A DNA stretch of 64,000 nucleotides from Saccharomycopsis fibuligera x Saccharomycopsis cf. fibuligera (lineage: Eukaryota > Ascomycota > Saccharomycetes > Ascoideales > Saccharomycopsidaceae): NCBI GenBank assembly GCA_001936135.1, contig CP012810.1:3100001-3164000 (forward strand), given 5' to 3'. The notes under the pieces were generated by a model. It did not search any database. It saw only the letters and a list, made by a program, of their open reading frames with translations, and was not told the origin of the DNA. The position numbers and the translations under genes were made by a program. This document shows, piece by piece, positions 44,235-54,291 of this stretch (its first letter is position 1; the number at the start of each line of letters is the position of its first letter).

Positions 44235-46355
44235 TTAAGAGGACTTCTTTAAGGAAGTGGAGATCCTGCTTATATTATAACTGATTTTTTTAATTGGATT
44301 ATACCAGTAGTAACCAAGACGAAAGTTTCGTGAAATCAAGTTTTCATCATTAATAGAACCTTGCACTTTATTAGCAAAATTATTATCTTCAAAATCAAGT
44401 CCACTTCTTCTAAATAGCAAAGCAATTCTTGCAACAATCTCTTTTTCATCCTGTACTGTTTGCACAGTGAAATTGACCATGTTGAGCAAATTTAAAAACT
44501 TTTTAGAAAAGCGCAAGTTTTTACCATAGCTTCGATTTTTTACTTGATTGAATATAATAGCAAAGCTTGAGCTGAAAGCCTGCTCTAGACCAACACTAGA
44601 CAACATACCTATTTCCGCTTTAGAATTTTTGGAAAAGGGTGAGGCTTTAAAATCATAATGATTCTTTAAAAGGTTGAAAATATAAAAAGCGAGTAGGTTT
44701 TCGTTTTGAAAAACGACACCATTTCTTATGGCTGACAAATAGATCTGATGCTTCACCTTGGATGTAAACCATCTAGAAAGAGGATAGATGCTTGGTCTTA
44801 TTACAAACTCTTTGTAAGATGCAAATACAATATAAGCGGCACTTTTATCTCTCGAGCAATTTTTGTAGAAATCCACAAGGTAAGATTCATTGAAAAAAAC
44901 GTCTTGTATAACATCTAGCTGATTTGTGGATAAGAGATCATTGATTATGTCTCTGTTGATTTGCAACAGCGAAAGCACATTAAAGTGTTTTGATCTAGTA
45001 TGAAATTGAACAATGGCTCTGCTAATACTGGCAAGAGCCGTGGCAGGCAAATTTAGCTTTTTAATTTGCAGCCAAACATACTCTATAAATTTTCGTGGTT
45101 CTGTTACTGAGTCACATGAATATTGTTGAAAACATTCAAAAAATACCTCTTTGCAAGTAGATTGCTGGGACGAGTTATTCAAGTTATCTTTCATCAAATC
45201 TATCAAAACTGCAAGACGATTCCAGAACTCCTTTTCGTCGCTAATTCTATAAAACGTTTTTTTAATGTAACTTTTTGACATCATAATGTGTAAAAACCTT
45301 TCAAAATCGGGATACTTTTGATCCTTTAACTTGGTTAGTAGAACAACGCGTGTATCTAAATCATCAATTATTTGAATTATTTGAACTAGCTTGGTTTTTG
45401 AGAAATAATTCAAAAGCCAAGGCTCCTTCAATATAAGAAAACTAAGTGTGCTCGCATCATTTTTTAGCAAAGCAGTATTGACAAACTTGAAAAAGGCTAG
45501 TTTATTCAATCTAAAAATAGCCCTGTACTGGGAATGTTTGTCATAGAGGTATTGAAAGTTTGATGAATCACCGTTTAATAACGACAGCATTATCAAAGCG
45601 TAGAAATTCAAAGCTCTGAAATTTGAAGATGCCGACATATTCAATTCGACTGAAGGCTGTAAAGACTTGAACTTATGCAATGCAGTATAATAATCACCAT
45701 TCGACAAACTGTAATTTATTAAAAACTCATCCTTAATATCTTCTAATCTCTGAATTAACCGCTGGCTAATAGTTGAATCATGTAATGCATATATTTCAAA
45801 TTTTTTCCTGTAACTTTCAATCGCATTTAAAAACCTAATCACAAGTTGTTCTTCTTGTCTAGGCGCTCTAACAAATAAGTCAATAACTTGACGAAACGCA
45901 TGAAAAAACACGTTTATCCTATTTTGCTTTTCAAAAAATGTCGATTCTATAATACGGTCTTCATCCTGAAGCATTTTGAGGGCAGTTTCTATTAATACGC
46001 TAGTATATTTGATCTTTAGCTTTTGTAGATGAAGAAAATTTGCAAGAATATCGGACATAATGACCAAATAGAAATCGTTAGGATGATAGTCCAAGAAACT
46101 TAGCTGATGAAGCTTATTGAGACCAGCATAGAATGCATTATTGTTGCGAATATTTTTGTTGAGTGCATTGACTGCATTGAAATACTCATCTTTTTGCGCT
46201 TTTGTTGAATGATATTCAAAAACTGGATTATTCAGTGCCAGTACGCCTGATAAGTTGGATAGTACAGATTCACTGCCTTTTGAGTTCACAAGCACTTTTG
46301 TAGATAAAAATCTGAGACCTTTTGGTGGGCAAAATTGTTTGACAATGACTTCCAT
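44235..46355 (-). CDS. Mitochondrial-type helical-repeat protein (PPR-like), unrecognised
   Basis: 706 residues from the first in-frame ATG at 46355 (MEVIVKQFCPPKGLRFLSTK). The frame is open about 57 codons further upstream to a stop near 46527, without any ATG. Part of that, around SLWSARLSPKSLKLRTIRQS, looks like a mitochondrial presequence, so a non-AUG start or a missed exon is possible. The body is all-helical with PPR-like units, such as NGDYYTALHKFKSLQP and NLLAFYIFNLLKNHYDF. It probably acts on mitochondrial RNA, like its convergent neighbour, but no named family is recognised. Confidence 0.65.
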   Translation of the reverse strand: MEVIVKQFCPPKGLRFLSTKVLVNSKGSESVLSNLSGVLALNNPVFEYHSTKAQKDEYFNAVNALNKNIRNNNAFYAGLNKLHQLSFLDYHPNDFYLVIMSDILANFLHLQKLKIKYTSVLIETALKMLQDEDRIIESTFFEKQNRINVFFHAFRQVIDLFVRAPRQEEQLVIRFLNAIESYRKKFEIYALHDSTISQRLIQRLEDIKDEFLINYSLSNGDYYTALHKFKSLQPSVELNMSASSNFRALNFYALIMLSLLNGDSSNFQYLYDKHSQYRAIFRLNKLAFFKFVNTALLKNDASTLSFLILKEPWLLNYFSKTKLVQIIQIIDDLDTRVVLLTKLKDQKYPDFERFLHIMMSKSYIKKTFYRISDEKEFWNRLAVLIDLMKDNLNNSSQQSTCKEVFFECFQQYSCDSVTEPRKFIEYVWLQIKKLNLPATALASISRAIVQFHTRSKHFNVLSLLQINRDIINDLLSTNQLDVIQDVFFNESYLVDFYKNCSRDKSAAYIVFASYKEFVIRPSIYPLSRWFTSKVKHQIYLSAIRNGVVFQNENLLAFYIFNLLKNHYDFKASPFSKNSKAEIGMLSSVGLEQAFSSSFAIIFNQVKNRSYGKNLRFSKKFLNLLNMVNFTVQTVQDEKEIVARIALLFRRSGLDFEDNNFANKVQGSINDENLISRNFRLGYYWYNPIKKISYNISRISTSLKKSS

Positions 46356-47091
46356 ATTTGATTGTCTTATCGTTCTTAGTTTCAAACTTTTTGGTGATAA
46401 CCTGGCAGACCATAATGATTCAGAAATGATCGATGCAATATAGTTTCTCGAGACCCTTATGTCTTTTGTGATGAGCTCATGTACAGGATTGCAGCTTTTA
46501 TTTAGTTGATTTCTTGATTATCCGGACAAGCCTTTCTTCGAAAAGTAAGGGTAACAATTTTTTAATATATGTAGTATATGTGATACAAGAATAAGCACCA
46601 AGTTCAGAAGCAATTAGACAAAATAGAACTTTTTCTAGAATCATCTGAAACTGAATTATAAGATTGGATTTCCTCTGAGTTAAGCATTATAGGTTAAACT
46701 TCAGCAAACTAGGACTTAAGCTCGTCGAGGTGAAATAGATACTACATAAAGTCTTTTCTTTCTGTGACGAGACAGCTTTCTTGCATTCAGACATGCCTGT
46801 AAGGTCAATATTTTTATAGGAGGTAATATCTATACGATTTGGCCCACGAATGAAAAACAATTGCATTTATCGGGTCTAGTGAGCGAGAAAGCTCTAGCCT
46901 GGGTGTTTGGAGATTGTATGCATGTTGTGGATTTGACGTGAAACAATTCTCAAAATTTTCCAAGGAAAAAAAAAGCGGGAAAATTGCCTTTGCACTTCAC
47001 TATTATTATTCAGCACGGAGCAACAGTTGTAAATGACTTGCCAAATTAAAGAAAACCAAAGATAATATAAATTAGCCATAAATTAGCCACT
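46356..47091. promoter_or_regulatory. Divergent promoter region, PPR-like gene / NDUFAF5-like gene
   Basis: 736 bp between two start codons. The left ~170 bp is an in-frame open stretch in front of the PPR-like gene. The rest shows no recognisable motif. Confidence 0.45.
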
Positions 47092-48135
47092 ATGTTAAGC
47101 AGTTCTGTAGTTAGGCAGAGTATTTTTAAAAGATGCTACAGTCAAAGAGCTAGCCATGAAATTTTTGACAGAAGTTTGAAGTTGAATCAGAGAAAACTTG
47201 CAATCAAAAACCAACCTCATCAGTTCAATGATGTTCAATATTTAAAAAACGAATCAATTAAGAAAATCATATCCACACTCTCTTTTATAAATAGAAAGTT
47301 TGATAAAACTTTAGATGTTGGGTCAAGTTATGGCCACTTGGAGTCATTACTTGTAAACAAGCCCGATTCGTATATTAATACTTCAATTACAGGGGAAGAA
47401 CAAAGTGAAGATGAACTTTTCCAAAAAGAGCTCAACTTAGTTAAATCAAAATTCAAAGACTTGTATATGGTTGAATCTTGCAAGGAACTACTTGACTTGA
47501 ACAATTACGAAGACCCTGATCTTAACATTACCAAGATTCATGCCGATGAGGAAACGTTAGATCATCCATTATTGACCGAGAATACCTTTAATTGTATATA
47601 TAGTAACCTTTGCATGCACTGGATCAACGACTTACCTGGTTTCTTGAATAAAGCTTACAAGTTATTGCAGCCTACGGATTCAATTTTCATCGGCTCTATG
47701 TTTGCACAAGATACTCTTTTTGAATTAAGATCAAGTTTACAACTAGCAGAATTGGAAAGAAGAGGAGGATTATCACCGCATGTTTCCCCATTCATTACTG
47801 TGCAAGACCTTGGTAATTTGCTTAATCGTGCTGGGTTCAAGATGATCACTATAGATATTGACGAGGTGACTATTGATTATCCTGATATGGTGACAATAAT
47901 GGATGAATTGAAGGTTATGGGTGAAAATAATTGCTTGTTTGAAAGAGAATCATTGAGTAAAGAGACTCTTTTGGCCGCTGATCAGATTTATAAGAAATTC
48001 TATGGTGTTGAGGATTCTGGTCATACCATCTACCCTGCCACTTATAGAATACTTTTCTTCATTGGCTGGAGAGATACAGGTATTCAATCTGCAGAAAGAG
48101 GCTCCCAAGATGTCAATTTGAAAGATATTCTTTAA
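47092..48135 (+). CDS. NDUFAF5-like mitochondrial methyltransferase-fold protein (complex I assembly)
   Basis: 347 residues. MLSSSVVRQSIFKRCYSQRA is a clear mitochondrial presequence. The core matches the NDUFAF5/C20orf7 family: EIFDRSLKLNQRK, SAM-binding motif LDVGSSYG (about 75-82), NLCMHWINDLPG, FELRSSLQLAELERRGGLSPH and the C-terminal HTIYPATYRILFFIGWR. In animals, NDUFAF5 hydroxylates an arginine of NDUFS7 early in complex I assembly. Its presence implies the yeast has respiratory complex I, which S. cerevisiae lacks. A block of 15-25 acidic residues after the SAM motif looks like a yeast-specific insert. No anomalies. Confidence 0.9.
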   Translation: MLSSSVVRQSIFKRCYSQRASHEIFDRSLKLNQRKLAIKNQPHQFNDVQYLKNESIKKIISTLSFINRKFDKTLDVGSSYGHLESLLVNKPDSYINTSITGEEQSEDELFQKELNLVKSKFKDLYMVESCKELLDLNNYEDPDLNITKIHADEETLDHPLLTENTFNCIYSNLCMHWINDLPGFLNKAYKLLQPTDSIFIGSMFAQDTLFELRSSLQLAELERRGGLSPHVSPFITVQDLGNLLNRAGFKMITIDIDEVTIDYPDMVTIMDELKVMGENNCLFERESLSKETLLAADQIYKKFYGVEDSGHTIYPATYRILFFIGWRDTGIQSAERGSQDVNLKDIL

Positions 48136-48343
48136 ATGAAATTATGAACATTTGAATACTCGCTATAAAGCCTTAATTTTTTTCAAAAAACCTGTAAAAA
48201 GATTGAGATTATGATAGTAGCTATAGTATATTTTAGACTATGAATGATCAAACAAAGAAACAATAAGACAAAAAAAAAAGAAAAATAAAGCAAAACCAAA
48301 AATTAAAATTGAAATCAAACAAAAGTAGACAAACGAACTGAAC
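48136..48343. other. Convergent 3' region
   Basis: 208 bp, A-rich, between the NDUFAF5-like and SEC72 stops; nothing else seen. Confidence 0.4.
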
Positions 48344-48958
48344 TTATATATCACCATTTTCCTCATCAATTTTTGCAATCATGACATCTAACTGCTTTTG
48401 CAATTTGACGTTACCAGGCTGAAAAGCCAAACCTCTTTCCAAATCAGCCTTCGACTCTTCTAACAATCCTAATTCTAATAATGCAATTGATCTTCTGTAA
48501 AAATTGTCCGGATTGACATTCATAGTTTTAATGAGCAAATTAGCGTCCTGGTATGCTTCTGGGAACCTACCGGCAAGCAAGTAAGCATCAGCACGGTTCA
48601 TTAAACACAAGTGAGTTTCGAATAAATTAAGCTGAAAACTCTCCCACTTGTTTCTTCTAAGTGCAGCGTCAATACCAATAGTAAAATGTTTGATTGCTTC
48701 TTCAAATTTTGCTGCCTTAAGTGCCTTCACCCCACTTTCATGAGAACTTTTCACCAACTGAGTAATCTTTTTGGATGGTTCTGTGCTCAGTGGAACGTCA
48801 CCGCCTTCGAAGGAGATAAGCTGTTGTGTAAGATCATTAAGCTGAACAATTTGTTCATTAAGGTCCTTGTATGATATGCCTTCAGGTAGCTGGTCCTTTT
48901 TGGATGCATCAAACGACACTTGCTTATTAGTTTTGTTATATTCAACAAATAACGACAT
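48344..48958 (-). CDS. SEC72: Sec72, cytosolic TPR subunit of the Sec63 translocation complex
   Basis: 204 residues; yeast Sec72 is 193. The N-terminal part MSLFVEYNKTNKQVSFDA corresponds to the Sec72-specific beta/helical domain. TPR units follow: VKALKAAKFEEAIKHFTIGIDAA, MNRADAYLLAGRFPEAYQDANLL and LLELGLLEESKADLERGLAF. Sec72 binds Sec71/Sec66 on the ER surface and recruits Hsp70 C-termini during post-translational import. It ends in an acidic tail. Divergent from ROK1, with tRNA-Leu between them. Confidence 0.88.
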   Translation of the reverse strand: MSLFVEYNKTNKQVSFDASKKDQLPEGISYKDLNEQIVQLNDLTQQLISFEGGDVPLSTEPSKKITQLVKSSHESGVKALKAAKFEEAIKHFTIGIDAALRRNKWESFQLNLFETHLCLMNRADAYLLAGRFPEAYQDANLLIKTMNVNPDNFYRRSIALLELGLLEESKADLERGLAFQPGNVKLQKQLDVMIAKIDEENGDI

Positions 48959-49301
48959 TCTTTTTTGTTTATGTTGATGATATGAAGAGAATATAAGAGT
49001 CCTGGTAAGGGATAATACTAACAGACTTTCTTAATGAGTTGGCATCTGAGAAGAATGCGCTTCATAAGCTCTTTTTTTTAATTTTCAAACTACGTTTTCA
49101 ATTTTCCCATCCCGACCAAAAGGGGTGCGAGGGGGTGTATACAGTACAAATGGTACAAAAACTGTAAATGTTTGAAAAACTTGAATTACACCCAACTACA
49201 ACAACTTTGCAATAACATATAAAACTAGAGCATACAGAATAAGTCTGATGTCCCTATGCACTATTTGAGTCCAAGAGAACATTGAAACTGCAAAAAAATA
49301 A
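48959..49301. other. SEC72 upstream region
   Basis: 343 bp before tRNA-Leu. Contains the SEC72 promoter and the poly(T) terminator of the tRNA (49292-49298 on the minus strand). No further motif recognised. Confidence 0.45.
49292..49298 (-). terminator. Pol III terminator of tRNA-Leu
   Basis: T7 on the minus strand, starting 3 bp after the discriminator base. Confidence 0.85.
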
Positions 49302-49385
49302 TGAAGGATGCGAGATTCGAACTCGCGCGGGTGAATACCCAACAGATCTTAAGTCTGTCGCCTTAGACCGCTCGGCCAACCCTCC
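49302..49385 (-). tRNA. tRNA-Leu (UAA)
   Basis: 84 nt class II tRNA. The acceptor GGAGGGT pairs with ATCCTTC (two G-U), discriminator A. The anticodon arm ACAGA-CTTAAGA-TCTGT gives anticodon UAA (decodes UUA). A long variable arm, GGGTATTCACCC, and the T arm GCGAG-TTCGAAT-CTCGC are intact. No intron. It is the normal Leu(UAA) isoacceptor, not the serine CAG tRNA of the CTG clade. Confidence 0.96.
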
Positions 49386-49465
49386 ACTGTGGTTCACTGG
49401 CTACTTATAAGTTATAGTATGCATCAATATGCAAATATATGCATGATTGGATTTAAGTTTTTCAG

Positions 49466-49494
49466 GCGATGAGAAGGAATTAAAAAATTTTTTT
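49466..49494 (+). promoter_or_regulatory. PAC + RRPE motif pair upstream of ROK1
   Basis: GCGATGAG at 49466-49473, then A6T7 at 49482-49494, about 90-117 bp before the ROK1 ATG. A perfect PAC consensus next to the RRPE-like A/T switch. Confidence 0.75.
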
Positions 49495-49582
49495 CTTAGC
49501 CTATTTCTCGTCCGCCATCTTGTAATGGCCAACATACAAGTTCACCAAATAACAGAAAGCAGACCCCCAGATATCACGCAAG

Positions 49583-51316
49583 ATGGATATTTTTAGAGTA
49601 TTATCAAGAGGAGCTTATGTCAAAAAAGACACTACCAGCAAAAAATACATTAACAATACTAAGGCAGATGATGCTGACGATCTTGAGTATCGCAAAGCAA
49701 GCAAATTAGACGTGCAAGTTGAGAAAGAATTAGATTTTTTCCATACAAGAAAAATAGTAAATAAATCCAAGCAGAACCAAGCAGCAAAACAAGAAGAAGT
49801 TGAAGAATTAGACACAGACAATGAAAATCATAATGCAGCACAAGGCAATGATGATGAGATCACTGTGGAAGAAGCACAAGAGTTGAGAAAATTACATAAA
49901 GCAAAAATCACAGGTGATGATATACCATTGCCAATCAAGAGTTTCAATCATTTGACCAGCCGTTACAGCTTAAGCAACGAGAGATTATTGAATAACCTTG
50001 TGGATGCTGGATTCATAAATCCAACTGCAATTCAATCCGAGTCCATTCCTATCATCATGAATAACAGAGACTTGGTGGCTTGTGCACCAACTGGTTCTGG
50101 TAAAACATTGGCCTATTTGGTTCCAGTGCTAATTCAACTAATTTTGAACTCAGACTACAAAAAGAATAAGAATGTAAGCAAAAAGGATAGAAAGGCAAAG
50201 GACGGCATCAAATGTTTGATTGTTTCACCAACTAAAGAATTGGCCACTCAAATTTTTAACGAATCTGTGAAACTTACTAAAGGCTTGACTAGCACAGTTA
50301 ACGTTAAATTACTCAACAAGTCATTAGCAGGGAAATTAAGAAATGAGGTGATTGGCGACAGTAAGATTGATTTGTTAATTACTACGCCGTCTAGATTGAA
50401 CGAATTGATTAATAGCAATAAGATACACTTGCAAAATTTGAAATACTTGATCTTTGATGAAGCCGATAAGTTGTTTGAAAGTGATTTTTTGAAACAAGTG
50501 GATAATATTGTTAGTAACACTAAGGATAATAGTGCTTCGCTTACCAAGCTAATGTTCAGCGCCACTATTCCATCGCACGTTGAAGAAATTTCTAATACTA
50601 TAATGGGTGAAGGTCATGTGCGTTTGATTATTGGCAACAAGCAGGCTGCTAATGCCAATATTGACCAAAAATTGGTGTTTTGCGGTAATGAAGAAGGTAA
50701 ACTATTAGCAATTAGAAACATGGTCCTCAATGGGGAATTTAAACCACCAGTGATAATTTTCTTACAGTCAATCATTAGAGCAAAATCCTTATTTCACGAG
50801 TTGTTATACGAAAATTTGAAAATTGATGTGATTCATTCTGAAAGAACTGCTTCACAAAGAAATCAGATTATTGATGATTTCAAAGAAGGAAAAATATGGG
50901 TTTTGATCTGTACTGATGTCTTAGCTAGAGGTATCGATTTTAAGAATGTGAACTTAATCATCAATTACGATGTTCCAACATCCAGTGCCAATTATATTCA
51001 CAGAGTTGGTAGAACTGGTAGAAATGGCATGAAAGGTACAGCAGTGACTTTTTACACAAAAGACGACGTGACGCCGTTGAAGGCAATTATCAATGTTATC
51101 AAACAATCTTCCGATAATAAGCTTGATGGATGGATGGAAAGTTTGGGTAAAATAACCAAGAAGGAAAAGAAAGAAATGAAGAGAAAGCCTATTGAAAGAA
51201 AGAAAATCTCTACGGTTCCTGGTGCAGTGGTACACAAGCGGAAAATGAAGAAACAAATGATTAGAGACTCTAAAAAGAGACATAGTGAGAATCAAGATGA
51301 AGGAATGGAGAAATAG
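49583..51316 (+). CDS. ROK1: DEAD-box RNA helicase Rok1
   Basis: 577 residues; yeast Rok1 is 564. The start MDIFRVLSRGAYVKK matches the family. Motifs in order: Q motif NPTAIQSESIP, motif I APTGSGKT (about 169), motif Ia SPTKELATQ, motif II FDEADKL (about 291, DEAD), motif III SAT (about 326), motif V LARGIDF, motif VI HRVGRTGRNG (about 472). The C-terminus is very basic (KKEKKEMKRKPIERKK). Rok1 is a nucleolar helicase for 40S biogenesis that releases snR30 and Rrp5 from pre-rRNA. The PAC/RRPE promoter agrees with the role. Confidence 0.95.
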   Translation: MDIFRVLSRGAYVKKDTTSKKYINNTKADDADDLEYRKASKLDVQVEKELDFFHTRKIVNKSKQNQAAKQEEVEELDTDNENHNAAQGNDDEITVEEAQELRKLHKAKITGDDIPLPIKSFNHLTSRYSLSNERLLNNLVDAGFINPTAIQSESIPIIMNNRDLVACAPTGSGKTLAYLVPVLIQLILNSDYKKNKNVSKKDRKAKDGIKCLIVSPTKELATQIFNESVKLTKGLTSTVNVKLLNKSLAGKLRNEVIGDSKIDLLITTPSRLNELINSNKIHLQNLKYLIFDEADKLFESDFLKQVDNIVSNTKDNSASLTKLMFSATIPSHVEEISNTIMGEGHVRLIIGNKQAANANIDQKLVFCGNEEGKLLAIRNMVLNGEFKPPVIIFLQSIIRAKSLFHELLYENLKIDVIHSERTASQRNQIIDDFKEGKIWVLICTDVLARGIDFKNVNLIINYDVPTSSANYIHRVGRTGRNGMKGTAVTFYTKDDVTPLKAIINVIKQSSDNKLDGWMESLGKITKKEKKEMKRKPIERKKISTVPGAVVHKRKMKKQMIRDSKKRHSENQDEGMEK

Positions 51317-51529
51317 GCTTTTTTTTGATTTTAATTTTAGTAATACAATATCTTTGATAGACTTTATGATTTTTGTAGCTTCAGAACTAACCATATCCAT
51401 TAGGAACAGAAACGGATGTAGGATTCCCACTCATCTCAAACTCTAGGAAACGAATAACAAAAATAATCTGATTTAGAAGACGAATATTGTATTAAAATGA
51501 TTTATATATGACATGAGATAATACTAGAT
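51317..51529. other. Convergent 3' region ROK1/ATP20
   Basis: 213 bp between the two stops; AT-rich; nothing recognised. Confidence 0.4.
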
Positions 51530-52161
51530 CTAATGGGATTCCTGTTTAGCAAAGCTTGGGTAACCAAAGACCTTACGACGGCCAATAATTTCACCCAAAG
51601 AGAACAAACCGAGAAGTTGAATGGCGTAAGCACCGTATTTGTAAACATTGTCTTTAGTGAATTTGATGTTTTTAGTCAAGTCCAAAGCTTTTTGCGGTTG
51701 TTGAGTATATTGCAATGCTTGTTGATATAATTTCTTGTAGACAACTTCGAAATCTTTCAATTTTGGTGGAGCCAAACCTTCTTTAGCATAGATTTGTTTG
51801 CTTACTTCGAGCACAACTTTAGACCAGTAAGTGGCTTGAGTAGTGATGCCTATAGCGAATAGTAGTTAGTAGTTGTTCCTGCTTTTTTTTTATTTTTTAT
51901 TTTTTTATTCACTATCGTCTATTTTATAAGCACGGCCTCATCTCAATCCATTATCACAGATCGAGTATTTGACCTTTTTCAGCCTTTTTAATTTTTGTCT
52001 TTATTTCATTCACAATTCAAACTTTATCTTTGAGCTATGAGATACATACTTGAAATCTTAGCACCTAAACCAGTAGATTGTAATTTAGATGAAGTAGAAT
52101 TGAAACGAACCCCACGAAGGAAGGTCTTTTGAGTTTTGAGCAAGTTACGGCCGAACAACAT
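51530..52161 (-). CDS. ATP20: ATP synthase subunit g (Atp20), one intron
   Basis: Spliced: exon 1 52161-52050 (112 nt), intron 52049-51850 (200 nt), exon 2 51849-51530, giving 143 residues. The donor is GTATGT and the branch TACTAAC about 15 bp before the acceptor CTATAG. Exon 1 gives MLFGRNLLKTQKTFLRGVRF, a basic N-terminus. Exon 2 carries the family core SKQIYAKEGLAPPKLKDF and KYGAYAIQLLGLFSLGEIIG (membrane helix with the dimerisation GXXXG-like area), ending RRKVFGYPSFAKQESH. Subunit g sits in the Fo membrane domain and helps dimerise the synthase, shaping cristae. S. cerevisiae Atp20 is 115 residues; the extra length is at the N-terminus. Confidence 0.94.
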
Positions 52162-53015
52162 TGTGTATCTATGATTATTGTAATTTGTGTTTTTAACTTT
52201 TATTATGTTTATTTTTTAGATCCTCTTCCCACTTGTGTGTTGCTGGATATCTTTTGTCAGAAAGCTTGCAATTCTTACAATACTAAAGGCTATTTCCTTA
52301 TGTTTTGAAGAAATTTTCAAAAAAAAAGCGCTGAATGCGCGGGTAACAGTGCATAGACAGCCAATCACCAGCGCGGTTTTTTTTGGAGCCGAGGTGTTAT
52401 TGCGGTATAGCTGAATTAAACAGCACAAGCTGCTATTACGAACAATAGATCACAGGCAATAGCAGATGTATTGTACCGCATCCAGTTGCAAGATTGTTGA
52501 AGGTTGCCAGCCAGCGTTCCAGGAAGTTCGCAGCATATGCAGCGCAACCATCTTATGGTGCTGGCTGGCTACCAATGGATCATGTTGCTTCATGGACAGG
52601 AAACCAGCCATTCAAACAAGATCCAGAGGCTTTCAAACATCCTTTGGGCTGGTCATTGGTCATGTGACACTATATCTGGTCTTTTTTACCGTCGATAAGC
52701 GAGATGATGCATCAAAATGCATAGTTACGCCAAGCTGCATTTGACATATAATATTGCAGCACCCACATGTGCCCAGGGACCTATTTCCTGCCCCCAGAAT
52801 TCCCATATGGGAGAAACCTGTCTGATTCAAATATATATAAATGGCAGGATCTTCCCTGACAAAAATGCGTGATGTTGTCGATCAGAGAATGAGGTATTTT
52901 AATCTCATCTTTACTTGTATTCTGCATTCTCTGTTTCTCTAAATTTCCTGTTTCTGCTAGATAAATATTTTCTATTTTTTATTTTTTTTTGCTTAGCTTC
53001 TATCCACTACAAATA
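52162..53015. promoter_or_regulatory. Divergent promoter region ATP20 / CAP-protein gene
   Basis: 854 bp. TATATATAA at 52832-52840 lies about 180 bp before the CAP-protein ATG and likely serves it. A G/C-richer part with GCGC-type words lies at 52325-52380 on the ATP20 side. The ORFs of 64-92 codons near 52466-52744 are Cys/Trp-rich and do not look coding. Confidence 0.5.
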
Positions 53016-53717
53016 ATGAAGTTTGCCTCAAGTACACTTGCAATTGGAGCCTTACTATCTCTTTGTGCTCTGTCTCAGGCTTCTTATGTTACTGTCACTC
53101 GTCATTCAGTGGTCACAATTACTGCCGGTGCTGAACTGCATAGTCCTCAACTGACCAGAGCTACTACAACTATATCCCCAACTTCACTGAAAAAAATTAG
53201 TTCAGCAACAGCCGCACATTCTACACATCTGACTTCTTCGACATCTTCTTCCCCAAACAGTTCCAGCTCTAGCACCGGCTCCAAGGGCCTTTCCACTTTC
53301 CAAAAGACAACCTTAGATGATCACAATTCCGACAGATCTAAAGCAGGAGTGGCCGATCTATCCTGGGACAGTGGTTCCCTTCAATCACAAGCTGACAGCT
53401 ATGCTAAAAAATTATGTTCTATTGGTAAATTACAACATTCAGGGGTGAAAATGGGTGAAAATTTATACTGGGTCAGTAGTTCCAATGTTGCTGAGAAGAA
53501 ACTAGCCAATGATGCTGTCAAAGCATGGTACGATGAAAAATCGTACTATTCGGAATCCAACGAGAAATCTTTCCATTACTCCCAGTTGGTCTGGAAGGGT
53601 ACTACTAAAGTTGCATGCAGTTATTCTGACTGCGGTAGTGGTAAAGGTACTTATGTGGTTTGTAACTATAGCCCTCAAGGTAACATTGTTGGTAAATTCA
53701 AGGCGAATGTTCCATGA
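53016..53717 (+). CDS. Secreted CAP-superfamily protein (Pry1/Rbe1/Rbt4-like)
   Basis: 233 residues from the ATG at 53016; the longer frame starts at a TTG. The signal peptide is MKFASSTLAIGALLSLCALSQA. A Ser/Thr-rich linker follows (about 55-95), then the CAP domain (about 100-233): TLDDHNSDRSKAGVADLSWD, KLQHSG, MGENLYWVSS, AVKAWYDE, FHYSQLVWKGT and YVVCNYSPQGNIVG, with cysteines paired as in Pry proteins. Yeast Pry1 exports sterols and fatty acids; Candida Rbe1 and Rbt4 are secreted virulence-associated relatives. Which of these is the ortholog cannot be decided. Four in-frame CTG codons (53070, 53136, 53151, 53229) fall in the signal or Ser/Thr-rich part, consistent with CTG read as Ser. 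Confidence 0.9.
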   Translation: MKFASSTLAIGALLSLCALSQASYVTVTRHSVVTITAGAELHSPQLTRATTTISPTSLKKISSATAAHSTHLTSSTSSSPNSSSSSTGSKGLSTFQKTTLDDHNSDRSKAGVADLSWDSGSLQSQADSYAKKLCSIGKLQHSGVKMGENLYWVSSSNVAEKKLANDAVKAWYDEKSYYSESNEKSFHYSQLVWKGTTKVACSYSDCGSGKGTYVVCNYSPQGNIVGKFKANVP

Positions 53718-54291
53718 TCTGATCTGATTTTGTTCGCTCAACTTTTCAACGCTTTCATTTCTGATTTACGCAACTATTAAAATTAGGTGAATTATTTTGT
53801 ATTATTAGACCATTAGAATTTTTGTTTCACCTTCGCTAAGCTCTCTTTTCAATTTTTTTTTCTTTATTATACTTCAAAATTATCACGCCTTTCTCCAAAT
53901 TTTCTTTTTCTTTCTCTTTTTTTTTTCTAAAATTTTTTTTTGCATTTTACACGTATTTTAGATACTCAAATATGACTGGTCATTGAATATATTACATTTA
54001 AAAAAAAAAAAAATCAATAGTTTTTTTTTTTTTTTTGACTTAACTCATAAATGTAAGCTAACGCCATTTACGTCTACATTGTTACCAAAGAAACACGATC
54101 TGATGAAACAGCAACTGCTAAAGTAATATTATTTATCAAATCGTTAAATTACTATATACCAAAAACATATCAAACCTACTAATACAAAACCAGAACAAAG
54201 ATTGAACAAAAATTAACAAAAAAACTAATAAAAAAAAATTAACCAACCGTAGAATTAAAGGAACGAGCAAAAATAGCGCGAATTTTACCAG
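53718..54291. other. Convergent 3' region CAP-protein gene / MCM4
   Basis: 574 bp, T-rich then A-rich, with A13 and T16 tracts near 54000-54040. No gene seen. Confidence 0.45.
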
